Source: Methylobacillus gramineus
GTDB taxonomy: Bacteria; Pseudomonadota; Gammaproteobacteria; Burkholderiales; Methylophilaceae
Direction: 5' to 3'
Assembly: GCF_020532675.1 (NCBI RefSeq)
Contig: NZ_JAJAVE010000003.1
Location: 372,001-436,000 of the forward strand
DNA: 64,000 nucleotides
The notes beneath the pieces were generated by a model. The model was not told where the DNA came from and did no database searches. It worked only from the letters and a program-made list of their open reading frames with translations. Below, piece by piece: positions 41,170 to 51,250 of this stretch (position 1 is the first letter of the stretch; each line of letters opens with the position of its first letter). The position numbers and the translations under genes are program-made.

Positions 41170-41985
41170 ATGGATCATTATGCGGTTATCGGGCATCCGG
41201 TAGAACACAGTCAATCACCCCTGATACACCAGGCCTTTGCCAAACAAACCGGGCAGGCGCTTGAATACAGTCGTGTGCTGGCACCGTTGGATGGCTTTGC
41301 GGCAACCGTTGCCCAATTGCGTGCCCAAGGTTATCAAGGTGCCAATGTCACTGTGCCTTTCAAGTTTGAGGCGTATGCGCTGGCCGATCGTCTGAGCGCG
41401 CGTGCACTAAATGCGGGCGCGGTGAATACGCTTTCGTTCTTGCCTGATGGTGTGGTGGGTGACAATACGGATGGCATCGGTTTGGTGCAGGATATTCTGC
41501 ACAATCTGCAGTTTGTCTTGCCGGGTAAGCGAGTGCTCCTGCTTGGGGCAGGCGGCGCTGCAGAGGGAGTGCTATATCCCTTGCTCGAGCAAGGGCCTGC
41601 TGTGTTATGTATTGCCAACCGCACTCATGACAAGGCCATCGCCATGGCGACACGCGCGCAAAAACAACATGGGGAGCTGCGGATCGAGGCGCGCAGTTTT
41701 GCTGAGCTGGCTGGCCAAACATTTGATCTGGTGATCAATGCCACCTCCAGCGGCCTCAGCAATGAAAAAATGACTTTACCTGCTGGCTTGTTCGCAGAGA
41801 GTGCCCTGGCGTACGACATGATGTATGGACGAGAAACCCCTTTTATGGCCTATGCCAGACAAGACAAGGTGGCAAACATTGCCGATGGATTAGGCATGTT
41901 GGTGGAGCAGGCAGCTGAAGCATTTTACAGCTGGCGTAAAGTGCGCCCGTTGACATTACCCGTCATCAAGCAGTTACGCACATGA
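41170..41985 (+). CDS. aroE: Shikimate dehydrogenase
   Basis: A 271-residue NADPH-dependent enzyme reducing 3-dehydroshikimate. The opening YAVIGHPVEHSQSPLIH, the catalytic lysine in NVTVPFKFEAY, the GDNTDGIG motif and the NADP-binding LLGAGGAAEG are complete. It overlaps mtgA by four bases. aroK and aroB of the same pathway lie about 9 kb to the left. Confidence 0.97.
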   Translation: MDHYAVIGHPVEHSQSPLIHQAFAKQTGQALEYSRVLAPLDGFAATVAQLRAQGYQGANVTVPFKFEAYALADRLSARALNAGAVNTLSFLPDGVVGDNTDGIGLVQDILHNLQFVLPGKRVLLLGAGGAAEGVLYPLLEQGPAVLCIANRTHDKAIAMATRAQKQHGELRIEARSFAELAGQTFDLVINATSSGLSNEKMTLPAGLFAESALAYDMMYGRETPFMAYARQDKVANIADGLGMLVEQAAEAFYSWRKVRPLTLPVIKQLRT

Positions 41986-42677
41986 ACCTCAAGCGCATAG
42001 TGTGGCGCCTGTTACTGGCGTTGATAGTCTTGGTTGTGTTGTATCAATTATGGATATTCCTGCATATTTGCTGGTGGGTGGAGCATAACCCTTCCACCAG
42101 CGCCTTTATGCGTACCAGCTTGCAAACCTTGCGAGATGACAACCCGGATGCCAAATTGCAGCATCAGTGGATAGAGTACCGCAAGATCTCCAGCAATCTT
42201 AAACGGGCTGTGGTGGCGTCTGAAGATGCCAAGTTTACAGACCATGAAGGTTTCGACTGGGATGGTATTCAAAAGGCCTACGAGAAAAACTGGCAAAAAG
42301 GGCGTATCGTCGCGGGCGGTTCTACTATCAGCCAGCAACTGGCAAAGAACCTGTTTCTTTCCACCAAGCGCACCCCTTGGCGCAAGCTTGAAGAGGCTGT
42401 CATTACCTGGATGCTGGAACGCATGATGACCAAGCGGCGGATTTTCGAGATATACCTCAATGTCATCGAGTGGGGTAACGGCGTGTTTGGCGCCGAGGCT
42501 GCTGCCCGTCATTATTACAAAACCAGTGCTGGTGGCCTCAGCAGTTATCAAGCGGCCAAACTGGCCGCGATGATCCCGAATCCTCGGTATTACGACAAAC
42601 ACAGGGAAGCGCGCGGCTTGAACCGCAAGACCGGGATCATACAAGCGCGTATGCGCTATGCGGTGGTGCCTAAGTAA
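41982..42677 (+). CDS. mtgA: Monofunctional peptidoglycan glycosyltransferase
   Basis: A 231-residue GT51 enzyme that polymerises lipid II glycan strands. One N-terminal membrane segment (about residues 8-28) is followed by the catalytic VVASEDAKFTDHEGFDWDGI block and the GGSTISQQLAKNLFLS motif. No transpeptidase domain follows, unlike PBP1A at 23694. The aroE-mtgA pairing with overlap is common in betaproteobacteria. Confidence 0.96.
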   Translation: MNLKRIVWRLLLALIVLVVLYQLWIFLHICWWVEHNPSTSAFMRTSLQTLRDDNPDAKLQHQWIEYRKISSNLKRAVVASEDAKFTDHEGFDWDGIQKAYEKNWQKGRIVAGGSTISQQLAKNLFLSTKRTPWRKLEEAVITWMLERMMTKRRIFEIYLNVIEWGNGVFGAEAAARHYYKTSAGGLSSYQAAKLAAMIPNPRYYDKHREARGLNRKTGIIQARMRYAVVPK

Positions 42678-42864
42678 TAGGCTGGGGATTGGGTTGGGCG
42701 AAGCTGAAGCCCCCTCTAACGGGTTCCTCTCTCAGGCTGCCCGGCTTTCGCCTGTACTGCTTGGCATAAGCAGATGCGAAGATTAGCCAGATGATGGCTT
42801 GGCTCTATCCATGATGGGGCGTGTGGCGGAGCGTTTTGAGTTTGCCCCGCCATTATGGCTCAGC

Positions 42865-45681
42865 TTATTTGAGCATGGGCTTCAAGTATTTCCCGGTATA
42901 GCTGCCCTTGGTTTCTGCCACTTTTTCTGGGGTGCCGCATGCAATCACGCTGCCTCCTCCATCGCCGCCTTCCGGACCCATGTCGATGAGCCAGTCTGCG
43001 GTTTTGATCACGTCCAGGTTGTGCTCAATGATGACGATTGTGTTGCCGTGGTCACGCAGGCGATGCAGTACATCCAGTAACAGCTGGATATCAGCAAAGT
43101 GCAGACCGGTGGTGGGTTCATCCAGAATGTACAAGGTGCGGCCTGTATCGCGCTTTGAAAGCTCAAGTGCAAGTTTGACGCGTTGTGCTTCCCCCCCTGA
43201 CAGGGTGGTGGCGGATTGTCCCAGGGTGATATAGCCCAGGCCCACATCCAGCAGTGTTTGTAGTTTGCGGGCGACCACAGGAACGGCATCAAAAAATCCT
43301 CTGGCCTGTTCTACGGTCATTCCTAGCACTTCGCGGATGTTCTTGCCCTTGTACTGAATTTCCAGGGTTTCGCGGTTGTAACGGTGGCCTTTGCACACGT
43401 CGCAGGGCACGTATACATCTGGCAGAAAGTGCATTTCAACACGAATGACGCCATCGCCCTGGCAGGCTTCGCAGCGTCCACCCTTGACGTTGAATGAGTA
43501 ACGCCCTGGACCATAGCCACGTGCCCGACTTTCAGGGACACCTGCAAACAGGTCGCGAATCGGGGTGAACAGGCCTGTATAGGTCGCTGGGTTGGAGCGT
43601 GGAGTGCGCCCGATAGGGCTCTGGTCTACATCTACGACTTTGTCAAAAAACTCCAGACCCTCGATCTGTTGATACGGCGCAGGCTCAGTAGAGCTGCCGT
43701 ATAAGTGTTTTGCCACTACGCGATAAAGCGTGTCATTGATCAGCGTGGATTTGCCTGAGCCGGATACGCCAGTCACGCAGGTGAGCAACCCGACGGGTAG
43801 CTCCATGCTGACTTCTCGCAGGTTGTTGCCTGTGGCATTGATCAGCTTCAGCCAGCGTTCAGGATCGGGTGCATGACGCTTTTTGGGGATGGCAATTTCC
43901 CTGGTGCCGCTCAGGTATTGACCGGTGAGAGAGTCCTTGTTGGCCTGGATTTCTGCGGGGGTACCAACAGCCACGATATTGCCGCCATGTTCGCCAGCGC
44001 CGGGGCCGATATCCACCACATAATCTGCCGCCATGATGGCATCTTGGTCGTGCTCGACCACAATGACGCTGTTGCCGATGTCCCGCAGGCGCATCAGTGT
44101 TTCAAGCAAGCGGTCATTGTCACGTTGATGGAGGCCGATAGACGGCTCGTCCAAGACGTACATCACGCCAGTGAGGCCCGAGCCAATCTGGGAGGCAAGG
44201 CGGATACGTTGTGCCTCGCCACCAGACAGGGTTTCAGCAGAGCGGGAAAGAGACAGATATTCCAGGCCGACATTGGTGAGGAATTTCAGCCTATTGCCGA
44301 TTTCCTTGACGATTTTGTCTGCAATCGCCAGTTTCTGGCCAGTGAGTTCAATGGTTTCAAAGAAAGTGAGTGCTTGCCTGAGTGGAGCTTCACATACTTC
44401 ATGAATGTTTTTCCCACCCACCTTGACGTGTCTTGCCTCACGGCGCAAACGTGTGCCACTGCATTCCGGGCAGGATTGGGAGTTCAGGTATTTTGCCAGT
44501 TCCTCGCGCACGGTGACGGAGTCTGTCTCGTGATAACGGCGCTGCAAGTTGTTGAGTATGCCTTCGAAGGTATGGCTTTTTTCATAGAGCTTGCCACGTT
44601 CATTGAGATACTGGAACGAGATGGCCTCTTTGCCGCTACCTTGCAGTAACACCTGCTGAATCTGTTCTGGTAATTCTTCAAATGCGGTTTCAAGCTCAAA
44701 TTCATAATGGCTGGCAAGACTTTGCAGCATCTGGAAATAAAACTGGTTGCGCTTGTCCCAGCCTTTGATCGCCCCACTGGAAAGCGACAGGTGCGGAAAT
44801 GCCACCACGCGTTTGGGATCGAAAAAGCTGATCTGCCCCAGGCCGTCGCACTTTGGACAGGCACCCATAGGATTGTTAAAGGAGAATAGGCGCGGTTCCA
44901 GCTCTGCCAGTGAGTAGTCACATACTGGGCAGGAGAATTTGGCGGAGAATAAGTGCTCCTTGCCTGTGTCCATTTCCAGCGCCACGGCCTTGCCTTCAGC
45001 CAGGCGCAGGGCGGTTTCGAATGACTCGGCAATCCGCTGTTTCATATCAGCACGGATTTTGAGGCGGTCTACCACTACGTCTACATTGTGCTTCACCGTC
45101 TTGGCCAGCTTGGGCACTGCATCCAGCTCGTAGGTTTCACCATCCACCCGTACGCGCACAAAACCTTGAGCCTTGAGCTCTTCAAACAGTTCCAGTTGCT
45201 CACCTTTGCGGTTGCTCACCACCGGGGCCAAAATCATGAGCTTGGTGTCTTCTGGCAAGGCCAGGACGCTATCCACCATTTGGGATACGGTCTGGGCCTC
45301 CAGCTTGATGCCATGTTCCGGGCATTCCGGATCACCGGCGCGAGCATAGAGCAAGCGCAGATAATCGTGAATTTCAGTCACCGTGCCGACAGTGGAACGC
45401 GGGTTGTGTGAGGTAGACTTTTGCTCGATGGAGATGGCCGGGGAAAGACCTTCAATCAGGTCCACATCCGGCTTGTCCATGCGGGCAAGGAATTGACGGG
45501 CGTAAGCAGAAAGCGATTCCACATAGCGTCGCTGGCCTTCCGCGTACAAAGTATCAAATGCCAGCGATGATTTGCCGGAACCGGAAAGACCGGTAATGAC
45601 GACCAGCTTGTTACGAGGCAAATCCAGTGAAACATTTTTCAGGTTGTGCGTGCGTGCACCGCGTATGCGTATGTATTCCAT
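42865..45681 (-). CDS. uvrA: UvrABC excinuclease subunit A
   Basis: A 938-residue damage-recognition ATPase of nucleotide excision repair. Two ABC ATPase modules are visible: Walker [10 protein letters not shown] near residue 33 and GVSGSGKST in the second half, each with an LSGGEAQR signature. Zinc-finger cysteine pairs are seen at CPVC/CPKC, CPEC and CEAC/CDVC. It is full length and transcribed divergently from the YajR-like gene, with 92 bases between them. Confidence 0.98.
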   Translation of the reverse strand: MEYIRIRGARTHNLKNVSLDLPRNKLVVITGLSGSGKSSLAFDTLYAEGQRRYVESLSAYARQFLARMDKPDVDLIEGLSPAISIEQKSTSHNPRSTVGTVTEIHDYLRLLYARAGDPECPEHGIKLEAQTVSQMVDSVLALPEDTKLMILAPVVSNRKGEQLELFEELKAQGFVRVRVDGETYELDAVPKLAKTVKHNVDVVVDRLKIRADMKQRIAESFETALRLAEGKAVALEMDTGKEHLFSAKFSCPVCDYSLAELEPRLFSFNNPMGACPKCDGLGQISFFDPKRVVAFPHLSLSSGAIKGWDKRNQFYFQMLQSLASHYEFELETAFEELPEQIQQVLLQGSGKEAISFQYLNERGKLYEKSHTFEGILNNLQRRYHETDSVTVREELAKYLNSQSCPECSGTRLRREARHVKVGGKNIHEVCEAPLRQALTFFETIELTGQKLAIADKIVKEIGNRLKFLTNVGLEYLSLSRSAETLSGGEAQRIRLASQIGSGLTGVMYVLDEPSIGLHQRDNDRLLETLMRLRDIGNSVIVVEHDQDAIMAADYVVDIGPGAGEHGGNIVAVGTPAEIQANKDSLTGQYLSGTREIAIPKKRHAPDPERWLKLINATGNNLREVSMELPVGLLTCVTGVSGSGKSTLINDTLYRVVAKHLYGSSTEPAPYQQIEGLEFFDKVVDVDQSPIGRTPRSNPATYTGLFTPIRDLFAGVPESRARGYGPGRYSFNVKGGRCEACQGDGVIRVEMHFLPDVYVPCDVCKGHRYNRETLEIQYKGKNIREVLGMTVEQARGFFDAVPVVARKLQTLLDVGLGYITLGQSATTLSGGEAQRVKLALELSKRDTGRTLYILDEPTTGLHFADIQLLLDVLHRLRDHGNTIVIIEHNLDVIKTADWLIDMGPEGGDGGGSVIACGTPEKVAETKGSYTGKYLKPMLK

Positions 45682-45773
45682 GTATGTAAGTCGTAGACCT
45701 GTCGGTTTATTTAACGAGGGTGGGGCAACCTGTTAATATACGCAACTTCGCCTGTTTAATTCAATGATTTTTA

Positions 45774-47150
45774 ATGTCACCGTCTGAACGCATGTCCGCC
45801 ATTGAGCTGCGGGCCACCCTGGGCTTGGCCTCCATTTATGGGCTGCGCATGCTGGGCATGTTCCTTATCCTGCCGATTTTTGCGATTTATGCAGAAACGC
45901 TGCCGGAAGGGCATGACCATTTCTATATTGGCTTGGCACTTGGTGCCTATGGCCTGACTCAGGCTATTTTTCAATTACCTTTCGGCATGGCATCTGACCG
46001 ATTTGGTCGCAAGAACATGATTTATATCGGCCTGCTGATTTTTGCCGCAGGCAGTTTTGTGGCAGCTTCTGCTACTGATATCCATATGGTGATTATTGGC
46101 CGCGCCATCCAGGGCGCAGGTGCCGTGTCTGCAGCGGTGACAGCCATGGTGGCTGATCTCACGCGGGAAGAACACAGGACCAAGGCCATGGCCATGATCG
46201 GTGGCACCATAGGGATCACGTTTGCACTGTCTTTAATCCTGGGACCTACGCTTAACCAGTGGATAGGCGTGCCAGGTATTTTTGCCCTGACTGGATTCCT
46301 GGCATTACTGGCTATTCTGGATATCAAGTATCTGGTGCCCAATCCGCAGGTAAGCCGCTTTCACTCTGACACCCAGGCTGCGCCAGCCAAACTTAGCTCC
46401 GTGCTGAAAAACACGCAATTGCTGCGCCTTAACTTTGGCATTTTTGCCTTGCATGCATCTCATATGGCGATGTTTGTCGTGGTGCCATTTGCCATCAAGC
46501 AAACCAGTGGTATGAGTGAAAATGACCACTGGATGATTTATCTGCCTATCATGGTGATCTCACTGGCATTGATGGTACCCGCCATCATCTATGGCGAGAA
46601 GAAAGCCAAGCTCAAGCAGGTGTTCATCGCAACAGTATTGACCATGCTGGTGGCCGAGATAGCCTTTGGCCTGCTGATTGATAGCTTCTGGGGTATTGTC
46701 GCCTCGCTGACCATATTTTTTATTGCGTTCAATGTGTTGGAGGCCATCATGCCTTCCACTATCTCCAAACAGGCACCCGCGGCCGCCAAGGGAACGGCGA
46801 TCGGGGTCTTCAACACCGCGCAATCCCTGGGTATTTTTGTTGGGGCAGTCTCTGGTGGTTTCCTGTCGGGACATTTTGGGTACTCTTCAGTGTTTGTATT
46901 CTGTGGCATATTGATGCTTTTATGGTTAATCAGCGTCCTGACCATGCAGCCGCCTGCGGCAGTCAAAAGCAAGATGTATCATCTGCCTGAAGGCTATGCA
47001 CGGGATGCTGCGCAGTTGTCCAGGCAGCTGGCAGCGTTGCCAGGGGTTCGTGAATCTGTAGTATTGCCTGCCGAAGGCATGGTGATATTGAAAGTAGACA
47101 TGCAGGTAAGCTGGGATGAGTCCGCGGCACTGCAATTAATAAGGGGTTAA
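45774..47150 (+). CDS. YajR-like major facilitator transporter with C-terminal domain
   Basis: A 458-residue protein: about 12 membrane segments (residues 12-390), then a soluble tail of about 65 residues. Motif A ([16 protein letters not shown]) and the [15 protein letters not shown] block resemble YajR. The tail has the pattern of a small beta-alpha-beta ferredoxin-like domain ([20 protein letters not shown] ... VILKVD), like the YAM domain of YajR. Substrate unknown. It lies between uvrA and ssb, the conserved order in this group, and ends two bases before the ssb start. Confidence 0.85.
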   Translation: MSPSERMSAIELRATLGLASIYGLRMLGMFLILPIFAIYAETLPEGHDHFYIGLALGAYGLTQAIFQLPFGMASDRFGRKNMIYIGLLIFAAGSFVAASATDIHMVIIGRAIQGAGAVSAAVTAMVADLTREEHRTKAMAMIGGTIGITFALSLILGPTLNQWIGVPGIFALTGFLALLAILDIKYLVPNPQVSRFHSDTQAAPAKLSSVLKNTQLLRLNFGIFALHASHMAMFVVVPFAIKQTSGMSENDHWMIYLPIMVISLALMVPAIIYGEKKAKLKQVFIATVLTMLVAEIAFGLLIDSFWGIVASLTIFFIAFNVLEAIMPSTISKQAPAAAKGTAIGVFNTAQSLGIFVGAVSGGFLSGHFGYSSVFVFCGILMLLWLISVLTMQPPAAVKSKMYHLPEGYARDAAQLSRQLAALPGVRESVVLPAEGMVILKVDMQVSWDESAALQLIRG

Positions 47151-47152
47151 AG

Positions 47153-47668
47153 ATGGCATCGGTCAATAAAGTAATTTTAGTCGGCAACCTGGGGCGTGAC
47201 CCGGAAGTCCGTTATATGCCGAATGGTGAAGCGGTCTGTAATTTCAGTATTGCGACAACTGACAACTGGAAAGATAAAAATGGCCAGCGTCAGGAGCGCA
47301 CTGAATGGCACAATATTGTCATGTATCGCAAACTGGCTGAAATTGCGGGCGAGTACCTGAAAAAAGGGCGTCCCGTTTATGTAGAAGGCCGCTTGCAGAC
47401 GCGCAAATGGCAAACCAAAGAAGGTCAGGATCGCTATACCACCGAGATTATTGCCGATCAGATGCAAATGCTGGGTGGTCGTGAAGGTGGCGGTGCCAGC
47501 AATGCCAGTTACGATGGCGGCGGTGATGATTTCAACCAGGATTACAGCAACCAGTCCAGCCAGTCTGCACCAAAGCCGCAAGCAGCACCATCACAGCGCC
47601 CGGCACCAGCAGCGAAGCCTGCAGGTGGCAGCAACTTTGATGATTTCGAGGATGATATTCCATTCTAG
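47153..47668 (+). CDS. ssb: Single-stranded DNA-binding protein
   Basis: A 171-residue SSB. The N-terminal OB fold (residues 1-110) opens with [21 protein letters not shown]; the middle is a flexible Gly/Ser/Gln/Pro/Ala linker; the end is the acidic tip DDFEDDIPF, which recruits partner proteins. A terminator follows within 70 bases. Confidence 0.98.
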   Translation: MASVNKVILVGNLGRDPEVRYMPNGEAVCNFSIATTDNWKDKNGQRQERTEWHNIVMYRKLAEIAGEYLKKGRPVYVEGRLQTRKWQTKEGQDRYTTEIIADQMQMLGGREGGGASNASYDGGGDDFNQDYSNQSSQSAPKPQAAPSQRPAPAAKPAGGSNFDDFEDDIPF

Positions 47669-47726
47669 AGATATGCCTTACAGATGCATGTCAGTGCTGA
47701 AATGTAGGTCTGCAATATAAACTTAG

Positions 47727-47765
47727 AAAAGCCCGATTATTTAGAATAAGTAATCGGGCTTTTTC
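47727..47765 (+). terminator. Rho-independent terminator after ssb
   Basis: AGCCCGATTA (47730-47739) and TAATCGGGCT (47751-47760) form a perfect ten-base-pair stem with an 11-base loop, preceded by As and followed by Ts. Confidence 0.9.
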
Positions 47766-47789
47766 ATGGACGCACGATACAGAAATTTG

Positions 47790-47828
47790 TTGAGAATGAT
47801 TATTAGTTAATAATATAATGATTCTCAA
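47790..47828 (+). promoter_or_regulatory. Fur-like palindrome before the PEP-CTERM metalloprotease gene
   Basis: TTGAGAATGATTAT and ATAATGATTCTCAA face each other across an AT-rich centre. The GAGAATGATTATTA half resembles the Fur box (GATAATGATAATCATTATC, 12 of 19 matching by eye), and overlapping NATWAT-type hexamers continue through the site. It lies 22 bases before the ATG. Iron control is inferred. Confidence 0.5.
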
Positions 47829-47849
47829 AATCAATACGGAAAGCCCATC

Positions 47850-48815
47850 ATGCGCTTGCATCACAAGATAATACAGTTGGCATTGCTATCTGGTCTGACG
47901 TTGTCGGCAAATGCTGCGCAGGCGATAGAAATTGTGTTTGATTATCGCTTTGATCGTCATGGCTGGTTTAGTGATAGTACTACTGATGGCTTGGCCAGGC
48001 GTGGGGTATTGCAACAGGCAGCTTCTGCATTTACACACTTCTCGGATTCATTATCTGCAATTACCCCGCGTGATGATAATAGTTGGAATGTGAGTTTTCA
48101 GCATCCAAGCTGGGCGAACTGGCTGGAGCGTGTCACGGTGAATAACCTCGACGTGGCACAAGATAGCATGGTGGTGTTTGTCGGAGCATCCTCATTCAAT
48201 GGGTCTGTGTTGGGTGCAGCGGGATCTGGGAATGTACGCGCCAGTGGAGATCAGGGGTTTATTGACACCATTGCTACCCGAGGCCAGCAAGGAGCTGTCG
48301 ATAATGCGCTGACCGACTTTGGTCCCTGGGGCGGTTCTATTTGGTTTAACAGTCATATCAATTGGTATTCTGGCTTGGATGACCCGATTGCAGGTTCAAC
48401 CCAGGCTGATCTATTGACGACGGTCACCCATGAGTTGGCGCATTTGTTGGGATTTGGCTTAGCTGATTCCTGGAATGCCTTGCTCCAACGTAATGATCAG
48501 GGATATATATTTACTGGTGCCAATGCGGTAGCTGAATATGGTGCAGGCATTCCCGTGGATGGTTCCGCTGGGCATTGGGCTTATGGTGTAGTGGGCAGTA
48601 TTGATGGCCAGCCTGTACCCAACTTGATGGATCCAAGCACTGCTGCAGGTAATCGTGAGTATCTGAGTGATCTTGATTATGCGGCCTTGCGCGATATAGG
48701 CTGGCAGGTCAGTGCTGTGCCAGAGCCTTCCACCATCTGGATGTTGCTCCTGGGCTTGGTGGGAGTGTTTGGCCGCTGGCGCAGGAAAACGCGCCCATTA
48801 GATCTAGACGCTTAG
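47850..48815 (+). CDS. PEP-CTERM protein with metalloprotease-like HExxH motif
   Basis: A 321-residue exported protein. A signal peptide (about residues 1-25, ending AQA) precedes a domain with the zinc motif THELAHLLGF (His194, Glu195, His198) and a later LSDLDYAALRDIGWQV block seen in metalloprotease-like exported proteins. The third zinc ligand of metzincins, expected three residues after the glycine, is leucine; Asp206 is a candidate instead. The C-terminus is a standard sorting tail: VPEPST, a hydrophobic stretch, then RWRRK, the target of an exosortase. A Fur-like site is upstream. It overlaps the convergent GGDEF-EAL gene by 12 bases. Confidence 0.85.
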   Translation: MRLHHKIIQLALLSGLTLSANAAQAIEIVFDYRFDRHGWFSDSTTDGLARRGVLQQAASAFTHFSDSLSAITPRDDNSWNVSFQHPSWANWLERVTVNNLDVAQDSMVVFVGASSFNGSVLGAAGSGNVRASGDQGFIDTIATRGQQGAVDNALTDFGPWGGSIWFNSHINWYSGLDDPIAGSTQADLLTTVTHELAHLLGFGLADSWNALLQRNDQGYIFTGANAVAEYGAGIPVDGSAGHWAYGVVGSIDGQPVPNLMDPSTAAGNREYLSDLDYAALRDIGWQVSAVPEPSTIWMLLLGLVGVFGRWRRKTRPLDLDA

Positions 48816-50585
48816 CAGCAACCGCTGCTGGCTGTGGTGTTCATAGTTGGCAACCCATAAGGCAAACTTCTCCGCAGGCAGTGGTTGGGAGAAGTGATAT
48901 CCCTGCACAAATTTACAACCGCTGGATTCTGCCCAATGTAGTTCAATATCAGTCTCCACCCCTTCCGCAACCAGTTCCAGAGACATGCTTCGTGCGAGGG
49001 CGGCGATGGTCTTGATGATCTCGACATTGACCGGCTCATGTTCAATGCCCTTGATAAAGGATTGATCAACCTTGAGCCTGTCAATCGGGAATTTTCTCAG
49101 ATAACTGAGATTGGAGTAGCCAGTGCCAAAATCGTCGATGGCCAGTTTAATGCCCAATCCGTGCAGTTTTCTCAAGGTGCGGACTACCGCATCGGCGTCC
49201 TGCATGAACATGCTCTCTGTTAATTCCAGTTCGAGGTAAGACGGGTTAATGCCTGTTTCTTGAATGATGGCCTCGACCATGGGACAGAAATCACTCTGGT
49301 AAAACTGCATGGCCGAGATATTGACCGAAATACGCATGGGCTTGATGCCTGATGCTATCCAGGCTTGATGTTGACGACAGGCTTCACGGATCACCCATTT
49401 GCCTATGGAAACGATCAGGCCGGTTTCCTCCGCGATCTCAATGAAGTGAATCGGGGTGAGCAATCCGCGTTCAGGATGGTGCCAGCGGATCAAGGCTTCC
49501 TTGCCCACTACTTTGCCACTATCCAGGGCCACTTGTGGTTGGTAGAACAGTTCAAATTCATTACGTTCTATCGCCAGGCGAAGATCGGTTTCCAACGACA
49601 TGCGATCCAGCGAATACAAACGCATGCCAGCGGCATAATGACGATAAGTGTTGCGACCACCCCGCTTGGCTTCATACATGGCAGCATCGGCTTTCACCAA
49701 TAAATTGTTGGCATCCTCGTCGTCTCGTGGGTAAGTAGTAGTGCCAATACTGGCAGAAACAAATACCTCTCTTCCCATGATGTGCTGCGGCAATTTGAGG
49801 GTGTCAAGAATGCGCCAGCACAGCTTGTCCAGGTCGGCCTGACCGTTTATGTCGTCCACAATGATGGTGAACTCGTCACCGGAAAGGCGCGCAACTGTAT
49901 CTGTTTCACGTGAGCAACGCGTCAATATGGTCGCCACTGTCATCAGGAGTTGGTCGCCAAACGCATGGCCCATGGAGTCGTTAAAGTGCTTGAATTTGTC
50001 CAGGTCTATAAACAGTAAACCTAGTTTAGATTGCTTTCGGTTGGCTTCTGCAATTGCCATCGACAGCCTGTCCATGAACAGGACGCGGTTAGGTAATTTG
50101 GTCAGTTGGTCAAAATGGGCGAGGTAAAACAGGTTTTCCTGTTTGCGCTGCGTAATCTCATCCAGTAAATCGTGGCCGTTGGCAATGCCCACGTATTGAT
50201 CATGCTCGGTGACAATAAACCCGCTGACCATATGCTGCATGCCAGCATCAATAATGATGCGTGAAATGTCATCAATGGATGTGTGACTGTGCACAATCAG
50301 TGGTTTTTTATTCATAAACTCACTGATTGGTTTCTTGCCGTAAATCTCGTGGGTGTAGGGTTTGATAAATGTCTCAACAAACGCATGACGCTCCACAATA
50401 CCCACTGGCACATTCATGGCCGTGACTACTGGCAATGCGAATATCTGCTGGTGTTCCTGGAAAATTGCCAGGACGCTGAGGCAGGGCATGCTGTCTAGTA
50501 CTGGCTCTACTGAGCGAAGCAGGCGTTTGACCGTGGGGTTGTCGTCGCTTCGGCTAAAGCGGAATGATGCTGTTGCGGTATTCAT
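48804..50585 (-). CDS. CBS-GGDEF-EAL c-di-GMP signalling protein
   Basis: A 593-residue soluble protein. Two CBS-like segments (about residues 35-155) precede GGDEF (about 165-325) and EAL (about 340-585). The GGDEF motif is SGDEF, a variant that can still be active in known cyclases, with an RxxD site (RETD) five residues before it. The EAL motif is intact (GKEALIRW), as are NISAMQF, ELTES, DDFGTGYSN, KVDQSF and AEGVE, so phosphodiesterase activity is likely. The ATG at 50585 is favoured over an upstream start. It is divergent from gspG, 235 bases away. Confidence 0.93.
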   Translation of the reverse strand: MNTATASFRFSRSDDNPTVKRLLRSVEPVLDSMPCLSVLAIFQEHQQIFALPVVTAMNVPVGIVERHAFVETFIKPYTHEIYGKKPISEFMNKKPLIVHSHTSIDDISRIIIDAGMQHMVSGFIVTEHDQYVGIANGHDLLDEITQRKQENLFYLAHFDQLTKLPNRVLFMDRLSMAIAEANRKQSKLGLLFIDLDKFKHFNDSMGHAFGDQLLMTVATILTRCSRETDTVARLSGDEFTIIVDDINGQADLDKLCWRILDTLKLPQHIMGREVFVSASIGTTTYPRDDEDANNLLVKADAAMYEAKRGGRNTYRHYAAGMRLYSLDRMSLETDLRLAIERNEFELFYQPQVALDSGKVVGKEALIRWHHPERGLLTPIHFIEIAEETGLIVSIGKWVIREACRQHQAWIASGIKPMRISVNISAMQFYQSDFCPMVEAIIQETGINPSYLELELTESMFMQDADAVVRTLRKLHGLGIKLAIDDFGTGYSNLSYLRKFPIDRLKVDQSFIKGIEHEPVNVEIIKTIAALARSMSLELVAEGVETDIELHWAESSGCKFVQGYHFSQPLPAEKFALWVANYEHHSQQRLLLSV

Positions 50586-50820
50586 GGCTGGTAAACGCAG
50601 ATGCAGTGCACCTTCTGGTTGTCGAGGGCGCATCTGCCGATGATGCAGATGCCTGACAGATTATGCATATTTATGTTGCAGAATTGTGAATGAGGCGAAG
50701 GGGTGAGGCCTGATGAAATGGCTGGAAGGCGCTAGATAGATTTTAATGAAACCGTCATAAACCATGGTTATGCTTTGCGGCGAATCTACCTTAAAAGGCT
50801 GGGCAGACCTGCCATCTGTA

Positions 50821-51249
50821 ATGAACAACTCGCTATTATCTTTTCGTCGCCATACAGGCTTTACATTGCTTGAGCTGCTGGTTGTACTGGTCATCCTGGG
50901 TTTGCTGGTGGGGTATGTCGCTCCAAAGTATTTTGCCCAGCTGGGCAAGTCAGAAGTGAAAACCGCACGTGCTCAAATTGGTGCTTTGGAAAAAGCGCTG
51001 GATCAATACCGGCTGGATGTTGGCCATTATCCTACCAGCGAACAAGGTTTGCCGGCATTGAATGCGGCACCCGCTGGTGAAAGCAGGTGGGCTGGACCTT
51101 ATCTACAGAAAACCGTTCCGCATGATCCATGGGGGAGGCCTTATATATTCAAGGCACCAGGCGAGCATGGTGATTTTGACCTGTTTTCACTGGGTAAGGA
51201 TGGCCAGCCTGGCGGCAGTGATGACAATGTTGATATCGTGAACTGGTGA
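50821..51249 (+). CDS. gspG: Type II secretion major pseudopilin GspG
   Basis: A 142-residue pseudopilin. A 13-residue leader ends at Gly before FTLLELLVV, the prepilin peptidase site with Glu at mature position 5. The C-terminal half has the GspG-specific calcium-site region (DLFSLGKDGQPGGSDDNVDIVNW) and WAGPYLQKTVPHDPWGRPY. The ATG at 50821 gives the correct leader. It is the first gene of a long rightward cluster; gspF begins one base after its stop. Confidence 0.95.
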   Translation: MNNSLLSFRRHTGFTLLELLVVLVILGLLVGYVAPKYFAQLGKSEVKTARAQIGALEKALDQYRLDVGHYPTSEQGLPALNAAPAGESRWAGPYLQKTVPHDPWGRPYIFKAPGEHGDFDLFSLGKDGQPGGSDDNVDIVNW

Positions 51250-51250
51250 T

